64,000 nucleotides of DNA from an uncultured Bacteroides sp. (lineage in GTDB: Bacteria; Bacteroidota; Bacteroidia; Cytophagales; Cyclobacteriaceae): contig CABHOV010000029.1 in assembly GCA_902168185.1 (NCBI GenBank), positions 1-64,000 of the forward strand, read 5' to 3'. This document shows positions 55,794-62,269 of the stretch, piece after piece. A program made the translations under genes and the position numbers. The notes under the pieces are model-generated. The model saw nothing but the letters and a program-made list of their open reading frames with translations, had not been told where the DNA came from and ran no database searches. Positions within the stretch are counted from its first letter, which is position 1, and every line of letters begins with the position of its first letter.

Positions 55794-56798
55794 TTAATGC
55801 GCTGGATTGTTCAGCGAGTGCTTTTTATTCTCGGATATATTCTCCACCGTCCATTCGATTTTTCTTACGAGGGCGTGCTGACGTACGGGGCAATCACTTT
55901 TGTCACATATAGGGCACGATGCTTCCAGGCACCCGTCGGTGTGAATAAAGAATTCAACGGAACTTCCAAAGCGGTCGCGCACTAATCCGGTTAATTTATC
56001 GATCTCCAGGTGTGCTTCATTTATATTGAGATACCATGGCACCGTAAGGTGACAATCCATGTGTAGTTGATTGCCATATTTTATAATGCGCAGGTTGTGC
56101 AGATCAACCCAGTTCCAGTTACGATTGCTGTTGAGTAAGCCAACCAGCTTTACAAGCAGATCGCGATCTGTTTCATCCATGATGCCGGCAAGTGAACTGC
56201 GCAAAATTTTATAGCCTGTGCGCATGATCAGCAATGCGAACACGATCGCCACAACGCTGTCGATCCAAAGTATTTTTGTGAAATATACCACGATCAATCC
56301 TCCTGTGATACCGAGTGTGGTATAGGTGTCCGATTGCAGGTGTTTGCCACTGGCTTGCAGCGCTATAGAATTATTTTGCCTGCCCACACGAATGCAGAGT
56401 ATACCCATCAGAAAATTTAGCACCGCTGTTATGCAGATCAGTCCCATACCAACATCCAGTTGGTCAAGTTGTTCAGGATAGATAAGGTTTTTGACAGCGT
56501 TATAGATGATGAAAAGTCCGGCTACTAAAATGAGGCTTCCCTCGAGTGCTGCTGAAACGAATTCAACTTTACCATGACCGTAGGGATGATCTTTATCCTG
56601 AGGTTTAGCTGCTATATATAGGCTATATAATCCAACGAATCCGGCAACGATGTTCACGATACCTTCCAGTGCATCGGTAAGAATAGCGACTGAATGAGTG
56701 AGGTAATAGGCAACAATTTTGATCACCAGCAATCCAACCGAGAGTATTGCTACCCATTTCTGAATCTGAATATTTTTTTTGGATGCCTCCACTTGCAC
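55794..56798 (-). CDS. Cation diffusion facilitator metal exporter with Cys-rich tail
   Basis: 334 residues. Six membrane segments; the metal site is seen in HSVAILTDALEGIVNI (about 36-51) and DKDHPYGHGKVEF (about 70-82). The second Asp-containing helix reads KHLQSDTYTTLGI. The cytosolic domain (about 205-285) is beta-alpha-beta. After it a Cys/His-rich tail ASCPICDKSDCPVRQH (about 297-312) could bind zinc or another metal. It exports divalent metal in exchange for protons; which metal is unknown. Confidence 0.92.
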   Translation of the reverse strand: MQVEASKKNIQIQKWVAILSVGLLVIKIVAYYLTHSVAILTDALEGIVNIVAGFVGLYSLYIAAKPQDKDHPYGHGKVEFVSAALEGSLILVAGLFIIYNAVKNLIYPEQLDQLDVGMGLICITAVLNFLMGILCIRVGRQNNSIALQASGKHLQSDTYTTLGITGGLIVVYFTKILWIDSVVAIVFALLIMRTGYKILRSSLAGIMDETDRDLLVKLVGLLNSNRNWNWVDLHNLRIIKYGNQLHMDCHLTVPWYLNINEAHLEIDKLTGLVRDRFGSSVEFFIHTDGCLEASCPICDKSDCPVRQHALVRKIEWTVENISENKKHSLNNPAH

Positions 56799-56822
56799 TG
56801 CCTTGATCGGTGCAAATAACGA

Positions 56823-57074
56823 TTATCTTTTTGATTTACGAAGCGTTTTTATAACGGCAGGCACAGCAATAAAAACCCATACAACATTGATGAATGTATT
56901 CGCATAAGCACCCTTGAAAATGGAGTACACAATCAGCAAAAGACCGCCTGTGATATTTAATGCATAAAATAAAGGGGAGTCGGATTTTATTTTTTGATAA
57001 CTGTTTAATCCATAGGCAATCACCACTTCTACAGAGCCGATCCAGCCAAGAATTTCGATTAGCGTTTCCATCAT
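56823..57074 (-). CDS. Small CBU_0592-like membrane protein
   Basis: 83 residues from ATG 57074 (an ATG at 57089 would add five residues). Three hydrophobic segments at about 5-23, 32-50 and 56-72; a conserved look in GWIGSVEVVIAYGLNSYQK and GGLLLIVYSIFKGAYANTFINVVWVFIA. It belongs to a family of small membrane proteins of unknown function. It lies 24 bases upstream of the CDF exporter on the same strand and is probably in its operon. Confidence 0.75.
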   Translation of the reverse strand: MMETLIEILGWIGSVEVVIAYGLNSYQKIKSDSPLFYALNITGGLLLIVYSIFKGAYANTFINVVWVFIAVPAVIKTLRKSKR

Positions 57075-57110
57075 GACCCCAAAATACAAAGAATGTTTTG
57101 TGATGCGATT

Positions 57111-57875
57111 TCAGAATTTTACAAGCGTCTGTATTTTTAAATCGCTTCTTACATTTCCCGCAGTCGCGTCAACACCAGAGCCGATGGATTCACGATCGGT
57201 GTAACGCGTATGTGCATACCGAAGCCAGAAGCTGATATAGCGGTTCAACTTATACTCTACCAACACATATCTTCGAATACCAGCGCCATAATATGCAGGG
57301 AGTGAAAACGCGAGCCATACATCATTTTCATAAACATATTGACGGTTGTCGTAATCATCGGTATCGAACAAGGCATATCGGCCCGTGACTTCAAATTTGC
57401 GGATACTGAAATTAATATCCTGCATGAGCGCCATGCCTTGTGTGGTGTGATGGTCGATTGAATAAGAGCTAAACTGCAATCGCGTTTTGGCCCGTAAGTT
57501 TGGAGATACGCTCACATCGCTGTGCAACCAGTAATTGTATTTCTTTCCATTGCTAATTGGTATATGGCGTTGCATTATTAACGGCAGTGTTTCTTGCTTT
57601 TGCTTCTTCGCGGATTTGTGCAAAGAGAACTATTTTTTTCGAAGGCTGATAATTTATGCGAACCAGCCATTCGTGCCCAGTGGAAGGCGCATAGATCCGA
57701 TAGCGAAGCCATGCGAATTGAAACAAGTCCATATACCGGTAATGTTAAATCTTCTGTTAAAGGTATATTTCCATCCACAGTACATGCCGCGTCCATTTTG
57801 TGTTGTACGTGCGCTTTGCGCGGATATAGTATAGCTTATACATGCCATGCATGCTGCTACTAGCAGTTTAATCAC
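57111..57875 (-). pseudogene. Decayed helix-hairpin-helix / outer-membrane barrel gene
   Basis: Three reading frames together give one protein. An ATG at 57875 opens MIKLLVAACMACISYTISAQ (signal peptide) and then GWKYTFNRRFNITG. Near 57735 the frame shifts and continues as RYMDLFQFAWLRYRIYAPS and GHEWLVRINYQPSKKIVLFA, ending in a stop at 57553. Near 57560-57580 it shifts again to NGKKYNYWLHSDVSVSPNLR and runs to the terminal barrel end at 57111. I recall similar C-terminal ends in Bacteroidota proteins with helix-hairpin-helix motifs (usually several hundred residues), related to DNA uptake. Here the HHH part is absent, so a large internal deletion plus two frameshifts is likely. It is best read as a non-functional remnant. 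Confidence 0.75.
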
Positions 57876-58055
57876 AACGGTTTTTGGTTATTGCGACTAA
57901 AAGTAGAATGTAAATAACGACTGCTACAAGAGAATTGCAGAAGATATTAACGCGGTATCATCACATGTATATTTTAATGTATGTAAATTTACGCGCTGCT
58001 TGCAGCTATACTATATATGGGATGAATGACTGTTTTTGATGATATGTGTTTAAAC

Positions 58056-58427
58056 TCATTCAATACTGATCTCCTTGGCCAGCCCGACAGCATTGAAGCG
58101 TATAGCAAGTCGGAGTGCATTGTCAGAGTGAGTCGGACATTCCGGAGCTGGTTGAAGATAGTAGTAAAAGAATTTCTGATTACGCTTATAAAGCTCGTTC
58201 CGGTCGGGCTTACCAAATACCTGTACAATCTCCATTTCACTTAAGCCAAGGAAATTTCTTTTCTGCTCTTTCAGTACATCAATTGTAGCGGTGCGTGTGC
58301 CCGAGCATCCGTTCCTGTCGTTCATCCAGCTTTGAGCTTCAATGCCTTTCAGTTCGGGTACAGACTTACGGCAGGATGTGAAAATTAAAAGGACGACCAG
58401 AACACTATACCAATTGAAACTTCTCAT
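58056..58427 (-). CDS. Small lipoprotein
   Basis: 123 residues from ATG 58427, chosen since it begins a lipoprotein signal (MRSFNWYSVLVVLLIFTSC). The mature part has a Cys in RNGCSGTRTATIDVL, a region LGLSEMEIVQVFGKPD resembling SmpA/OmlA-type small outer-membrane lipoproteins (a helix followed by 'GkPd'), and KFFYYYLQPAPEC. A BamE/SmpA-like fold is possible but not proven. The first 23 bases overlap the end of the sterol-desaturase gene, so the two are coupled. Confidence 0.75.
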   Translation of the reverse strand: MRSFNWYSVLVVLLIFTSCRKSVPELKGIEAQSWMNDRNGCSGTRTATIDVLKEQKRNFLGLSEMEIVQVFGKPDRNELYKRNQKFFYYYLQPAPECPTHSDNALRLAIRFNAVGLAKEISIE

Positions 58428-59649
58428 GCTTGTGAAGGGAATAAAACCAGCTCGCCGAAATAATACAATACACCACCGCGACACCATAAAGCCCCATAGG
58501 CCAGGCGTTGAAATAGGTTGCTACCAAAAGAATTATCGGATATAAAATGATGCGGAGCCATTCAGACCATTTCACCCAAACCTTTCCTTCAAATAACACC
58601 CCGCAATTTACAACCACAAGCGAGATGAGTATAGTAATAAATAGATTTTCTAATGTAGTAAAGCGATCACTGCCATCTGCGTTTTTCTGGCGGAAGAGAA
58701 ACAGTGCGGTGCCTCCCAGACAAAGTACATATTGAAACAACACATAGCGCGTCAGTGCTATAACAGAAGGCGTATCGTATTTGCGATAGGTGGTCTTGTC
58801 AACCTCCGGTGCTGCCCTATATCCGCCCAGGTAATCGGGGAGCCATCCTGGTTTTTTAAAGAGATACCGGACTTTGTCACTCCATCGCGGAATGCGCTTC
58901 AGGTCGTTGCCCATCTCAACATAATGACTTACGTTGGCGAACACTGCATTCCAGCTATTGATGGGCTTGGTAATTCCATAGGTAGGCTTTTCTTCTTCAG
59001 CCTGGAACGTACCAAACATCTTATCCCAGATGATAAGTGACCCCGCATGATTCTTATCAATATACTTGGGATTTCTGCCATGGTGAACGCGATGATGGGA
59101 GGGAGTATTGAAAATATACTCAAGCCATCCCATTTTCCGGATCGTCTCGGTATGAATCCAGAATTGATAGAGTGTATTGAGAGAAGAGATGAGTACAAAG
59201 TCGAGCGTTTCAAACCCGAGGAATGCGATCGGTAAACTGAAAGCAAACGTCCATACAACCTGCAGTGAACTTTGTCGCAGGGCAACCGATAAATTGTACT
59301 CTTCACTTTGATGATGTACTACATGGCCTCCCCAGAAAAGATTGATCTCATGACTCATGCGATGTGCCCAGTAATAGCAAAAGTCAACGAGCAGAAAAAG
59401 AACCAGCCAGTAAAGCCAGTTTCGCTCCAGGGTTAATAAGGCAAAGTGTTCGAATAAAAACTGGTATGCTCCGATAGCAAAGATCTTCATGAATAACCCC
59501 GATAGCTGTTGCGTGATGCCGCAGCTCAGGTTGGCAATGGTATCCGGTAAACTATAAAGCTTTCGATGTGTAAAGCGCTCGATCAGCAGTTCTATACCGA
59601 TCAGAGTAAAGAAGATTGGAATAGAGAGAACGATCGGGTTAAGATTCAT
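58405..59649 (-). CDS. Sterol desaturase / fatty acid hydroxylase family membrane protein
   Basis: 414 residues with several hydrophobic segments. The di-iron His clusters are visible: HRMSH (about 96-100), HVVHHQSEE (about 109-113) and HRVHH with HAG (about 187-205). The family hydroxylates or desaturates lipid chains or carotenoids using O2; electrons usually come from a ferredoxin or cytochrome partner. The C-terminal third adds four more membrane segments (about 290-405), longer than many relatives (usually about 250-300). First gene of a pair with the lipoprotein at 58056. Confidence 0.88.
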   Translation of the reverse strand: MNLNPIVLSIPIFFTLIGIELLIERFTHRKLYSLPDTIANLSCGITQQLSGLFMKIFAIGAYQFLFEHFALLTLERNWLYWLVLFLLVDFCYYWAHRMSHEINLFWGGHVVHHQSEEYNLSVALRQSSLQVVWTFAFSLPIAFLGFETLDFVLISSLNTLYQFWIHTETIRKMGWLEYIFNTPSHHRVHHGRNPKYIDKNHAGSLIIWDKMFGTFQAEEEKPTYGITKPINSWNAVFANVSHYVEMGNDLKRIPRWSDKVRYLFKKPGWLPDYLGGYRAAPEVDKTTYRKYDTPSVIALTRYVLFQYVLCLGGTALFLFRQKNADGSDRFTTLENLFITILISLVVVNCGVLFEGKVWVKWSEWLRIILYPIILLVATYFNAWPMGLYGVAVVYCIISASWFYSLHKHEKFQLV

Positions 59650-59730
59650 GAGAGGCGCTTTATAGTGATAACTACCGGATCATGGAATGCGTTGGAATAT
59701 TACGGTTTGGGTATGATTGATATATTCCGT

Positions 59731-59765
59731 AAAAAGAAAAAGCGACAGTATCCTGTACCATCGCT
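59731..59765 (-). terminator. Terminator of the histone-like gene
   Basis: Minus strand AGCGA (59765-59761) pairs with TCGCT (59745-59741) around an inner GTACAG/CTGT stem, followed by TTTTTCTTTTT. Confidence 0.65.
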
Positions 59766-59789
59766 CTTCTGATTTTTTAAAGGAAGAAA

Positions 59790-60248
59790 TCAGTTGCCGC
59801 TGAAAAGATTTTTCTGCGTGTCGTCAATTTTGTTTTCGACAGCTTCTTTTACTTCAGCTGCTTTCTCTTCAATAGCATTGGCAACAGAAGTTGCTTTCTC
59901 TACTACAGCATCTTTAAATTCAGTGGCCTTCTCAACTGCAGTCTGCGACAGATCAGATGCTTTCTTTGCTACTGATTTACGAATCGCTTTTGCTTTGGTA
60001 ACGACCTTGGCTGTAAAAGATTTCTTGGCTGCTTTCTTTGGAGATTTTTTAGCAACTTTTTTAACTGCTTTCTTCGCTGCCTTCACAGCTTTTTTCGCAG
60101 TCTTCTTAGCTGATTTTTTTCCTGCTTTCGCGGCTTTCTTCGCAGCCTTTTTAGGAGCCTTCACTGCCTTCTTGGCAACTTTTTTGGCGCCCTTCTTGGC
60201 CGTTTTCTTCGCTGCTTTCTTAGATGTTTTCTTTGCTTTTTTTGCCAT
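59790..60248 (-). CDS. Histone H1-like Lys/Ala-rich DNA-binding protein
   Basis: 152 residues. About residues 1-90 are repeats of KKAAKK, KKVAKK and KKSAKK type with scattered Pro, the composition of histone H1 tails and of bacterial Hc1/AlgP-like proteins. From about 95 the chain is a helix rich in Ala/Glu/Val (ATEFKDAVVEKATSVANAIEEKAAEVKEAVENKI) ending NLFSGN. It probably binds DNA through charge and condenses it. A consensus promoter lies 80 bases upstream, so it may be well expressed. Confidence 0.85.
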   Translation of the reverse strand: MAKKAKKTSKKAAKKTAKKGAKKVAKKAVKAPKKAAKKAAKAGKKSAKKTAKKAVKAAKKAVKKVAKKSPKKAAKKSFTAKVVTKAKAIRKSVAKKASDLSQTAVEKATEFKDAVVEKATSVANAIEEKAAEVKEAVENKIDDTQKNLFSGN

Positions 60249-60576
60249 AGCGTTGAATGTTATGTATTAGGTACCGAAAAGTTAATTAATAATCTTTTTA
60301 CTTGTGAGTGAATATATAGATTTTATTCAAATATATCTTTCAACCTCATGTAGCAAGCAGTGAAAATGAAAAGGTAATTATACATTTTGTTGATACATCT
60401 GCACCGTAAACAACATCATAATCCCATGCTATAGACTTCTGGTTATACTGTATTTATACCACTCTGAATGATTAGATATTCATTGCCTTTCAATGTAGAG
60501 AAACTCTTAAAATCAACGTTTAAAAGCATGCTGCGCGCTTTTTAATGCAATCGCTGGATCAAATACAACCGGAGCA
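60249..60576. other. Intergenic region histone-like / HxlR
   Basis: About 330 bases. It contains the promoter at 60328-60356 and the inverted repeat TTAAAAGC/GCTTTTTAA (60520-60545), a possible weak terminator for hxlR. I see no gene. Confidence 0.45.
60328..60356 (-). promoter_or_regulatory. Consensus promoter of the histone-like gene
   Basis: Minus strand TTG (60356-60354), 18 bases, TATATTTG (60335-60328): a full consensus match. The leader is about 75 bases and AT-rich. Confidence 0.7.
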
Positions 60577-61008
60577 TTACACCTCTACAGCGGCTGCAAC
60601 GGGGCTTGAAGTATTGGCATGGCTCGTTGCAGATTCGTTAAGTATACCCGGTTTATACCTCGGTACATGCATGGACGGTATGTTTAACCGAGCCATCTCT
60701 TTGGCAGCCCAATCACCCAGCAACTTGATGAATGGAAGAAGCTCGCGGCCACTGTCTGTCAACTCATACTCTACACGAGGAGGCAGTTCGATATACTCGT
60801 ATCGCTTAATCAAGCCATCATCTTCTAATTCCCGTAAGGCCTGCGTCAGCATCTTGGGCGCTATACCTGTAACCGCTTTGCGCAGTTGCCCATACCGTAA
60901 TAAACCATGGCTAAGGTGCCAGATGATTCTTCCTTTATGTTTACCCCCTATACGCTGAAAGCCATAGTCGATTGAACATTGTGGTGCGAGGTCTTTCTTT
61001 TTATTCAT
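60577..61008 (-). CDS. HxlR-family transcriptional regulator
   Basis: 143 residues, winged helix. Landmarks: QCSIDYGFQRIGGKHKGRII (the N-terminal Cys and the 'iGGKwk..il' block), LRYGQLRKAVTGIAPKMLTQALRELEDDGLIKR (recognition helix) and YELTDSGRELLPFIKLLGDWA. Members sense electrophiles or quinones through the N-terminal Cys and repress a neighbouring oxidoreductase. Here a divergent alcohol dehydrogenase gene lies 130 bases away with two dyads between (61047-61078), as in such systems. Confidence 0.93.
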   Translation of the reverse strand: MNKKKDLAPQCSIDYGFQRIGGKHKGRIIWHLSHGLLRYGQLRKAVTGIAPKMLTQALRELEDDGLIKRYEYIELPPRVEYELTDSGRELLPFIKLLGDWAAKEMARLNIPSMHVPRYKPGILNESATSHANTSSPVAAAVEV

Positions 61009-61046
61009 AAAACTGAAATTTCTTTTCTCCTGATTTTCACCATTAG

Positions 61047-61078
61047 TACCCTTTTGGTATGCAGGATACTAAAAAGTA
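61047..61078. promoter_or_regulatory. Tandem HxlR-type operator dyads
   Basis: TACC-CTTTT-GGTA (61047-61059) and TACT-AAAA-AGTA (61067-61078), with centres about 20 bases apart, i.e. two helical turns. HxlR/YodB proteins bind TACT/AGTA-type dyads. They lie between the divergent hxlR and dehydrogenase genes, directly upstream of the dehydrogenase promoter. Confidence 0.55.
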
Positions 61079-61083
61079 CATAC

Positions 61084-61114
61084 TTGATACGAGCATTTTT
61101 GCCCCGTTAGTTTG
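61084..61114 (+). promoter_or_regulatory. Likely promoter of the alcohol dehydrogenase
   Basis: TTG (61084-61086), 20 bases, TTAGTTTG (61107-61114). The -7 box has one mismatch to TAnnTTTG. The ATG follows at 61139. Confidence 0.4.
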
Positions 61115-61138
61115 CCTTCATACAATAACACAATTTTT

Positions 61139-62149
61139 ATGAAGACCATTCAAATCAACAAATTTGGTATTGACGATTTAAAGATCACAGAAGCACAAAA
61201 ACCGACACCAGGGCCGCATGAGGTATTGATAAAAGTAGAAGCTGCTTCCCTTAATTTCCTTGACCTGATGGTGATTAACGGAGACTATAATCCGAAGTTG
61301 CCATTGCCACACATCCCATGCTCTGATGGAGCAGGTGTTGTTGAAAGTATAGGAGACAACGTTAGCCTCTGGAAAAGCGGAGATCGCGTAACGACACAGT
61401 TCATTCAAAAATGGATCTCTGGAGGCAAGACGCTTGAAATGCTTTTAAGTCGTACGGGACTCGAATATCCGGGTGTGCTCAGCGAGTATATCTGTGTTCA
61501 TGAGACGGCTCTGATTCAGACACCAACTGCGCTTTCTTCTCAAGAAGCATCGACACTTCCTATCGCTGGTCTTACGGCCTGGTCGGGATTGATTGAGTAT
61601 GCAGGTATCAAACCAGGGCAAACCGTGTTGACGCAAGGCACCGGCGGTGTATCAATCTTCGCGCTCCAACTGGCTAAAGCTGCCGGAGCACGTGTGATTG
61701 CTACCTCGAGCTCTGATGCTAAACTTGAGAAGCTTCGTGCCCTCGGAGCCGATGAGACCATCAACTATATAAAAACTCCGGACTGGCATTTGGAAGCGAA
61801 GCGATTGACTAACGGAACCGGTGTGGATGCTATCCTAGATGTTGCCGGAACAGAGACGCTTACAAAATCAATTTATGCTGTACGCCAGGATGGATTTATA
61901 GGGCTGGTGGGAAATCTTTCCGGTGCCATAGTGCCGTTTAATATATACGACACTGTTCCGAACAACACAAACATCCGTGGTATATCGGTGGGGAGTCTTG
62001 AGTACTTTAAAAACTTCGTACGTGCCATTGACGTGGTAAAATTGAAACCTGTAATCGATAGTATATTTTCCATCGATAAGATTGCAGAGGCATATCGCTA
62101 TATGCAGAGCAATGCTTTTATAGGGAAGATCGTTATCAGTATAGATTAA
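61139..62149 (+). CDS. Zinc-type alcohol dehydrogenase / quinone reductase (MDR)
   Basis: 336 residues from ATG 61139; nine residues upstream in frame are unlikely. Medium-chain dehydrogenase fold: PGPHEVLIKVEAASLNFLDLMVINGDY, PHIPCSDGAGVVESIGDNV, and LTQGTGGVSIFALQLAKAAGARVIATSSS for the NADPH site (Ser-rich end of the second strand favours NADPH). The typical catalytic-zinc Cys is not evident (CSDGAGVV only), so a quinone-oxidoreductase-like activity is as likely as an alcohol dehydrogenase. The HxlR neighbour suggests induction by electrophiles. Confidence 0.9.
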   Translation: MKTIQINKFGIDDLKITEAQKPTPGPHEVLIKVEAASLNFLDLMVINGDYNPKLPLPHIPCSDGAGVVESIGDNVSLWKSGDRVTTQFIQKWISGGKTLEMLLSRTGLEYPGVLSEYICVHETALIQTPTALSSQEASTLPIAGLTAWSGLIEYAGIKPGQTVLTQGTGGVSIFALQLAKAAGARVIATSSSDAKLEKLRALGADETINYIKTPDWHLEAKRLTNGTGVDAILDVAGTETLTKSIYAVRQDGFIGLVGNLSGAIVPFNIYDTVPNNTNIRGISVGSLEYFKNFVRAIDVVKLKPVIDSIFSIDKIAEAYRYMQSNAFIGKIVISID

Positions 62150-62178
62150 GCATGCGTGCCTGGCGCTGAATGTAAACG

Positions 62179-62222
62179 ACAATGAAGTTGTTGCGCTATA
62201 TATAGAGCAATAACTTCATTGT
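62179..62222. terminator. 16-bp stem between convergent genes
   Basis: ACAATGAAGTTGTTGC pairs with GCAATAACTTCATTGT (one G-T) around a 12-base loop, then GTTTGATATCTTTG. It lies between the dehydrogenase and the ABC exporter and probably serves both. Confidence 0.7.
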
Positions 62223-62269
62223 GTTTGATATCTTTGTATTCCGCTAATTGAAATAGAATACTGCTTCTG

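Noticed and set aside
59794-60270. Plus-strand Phe/Ala-rich 158-residue frame
   Set aside because: It is the antisense of the Lys/Ala-rich histone-like gene; AAG/GCC repeats read backwards give Phe/Leu/Ala.
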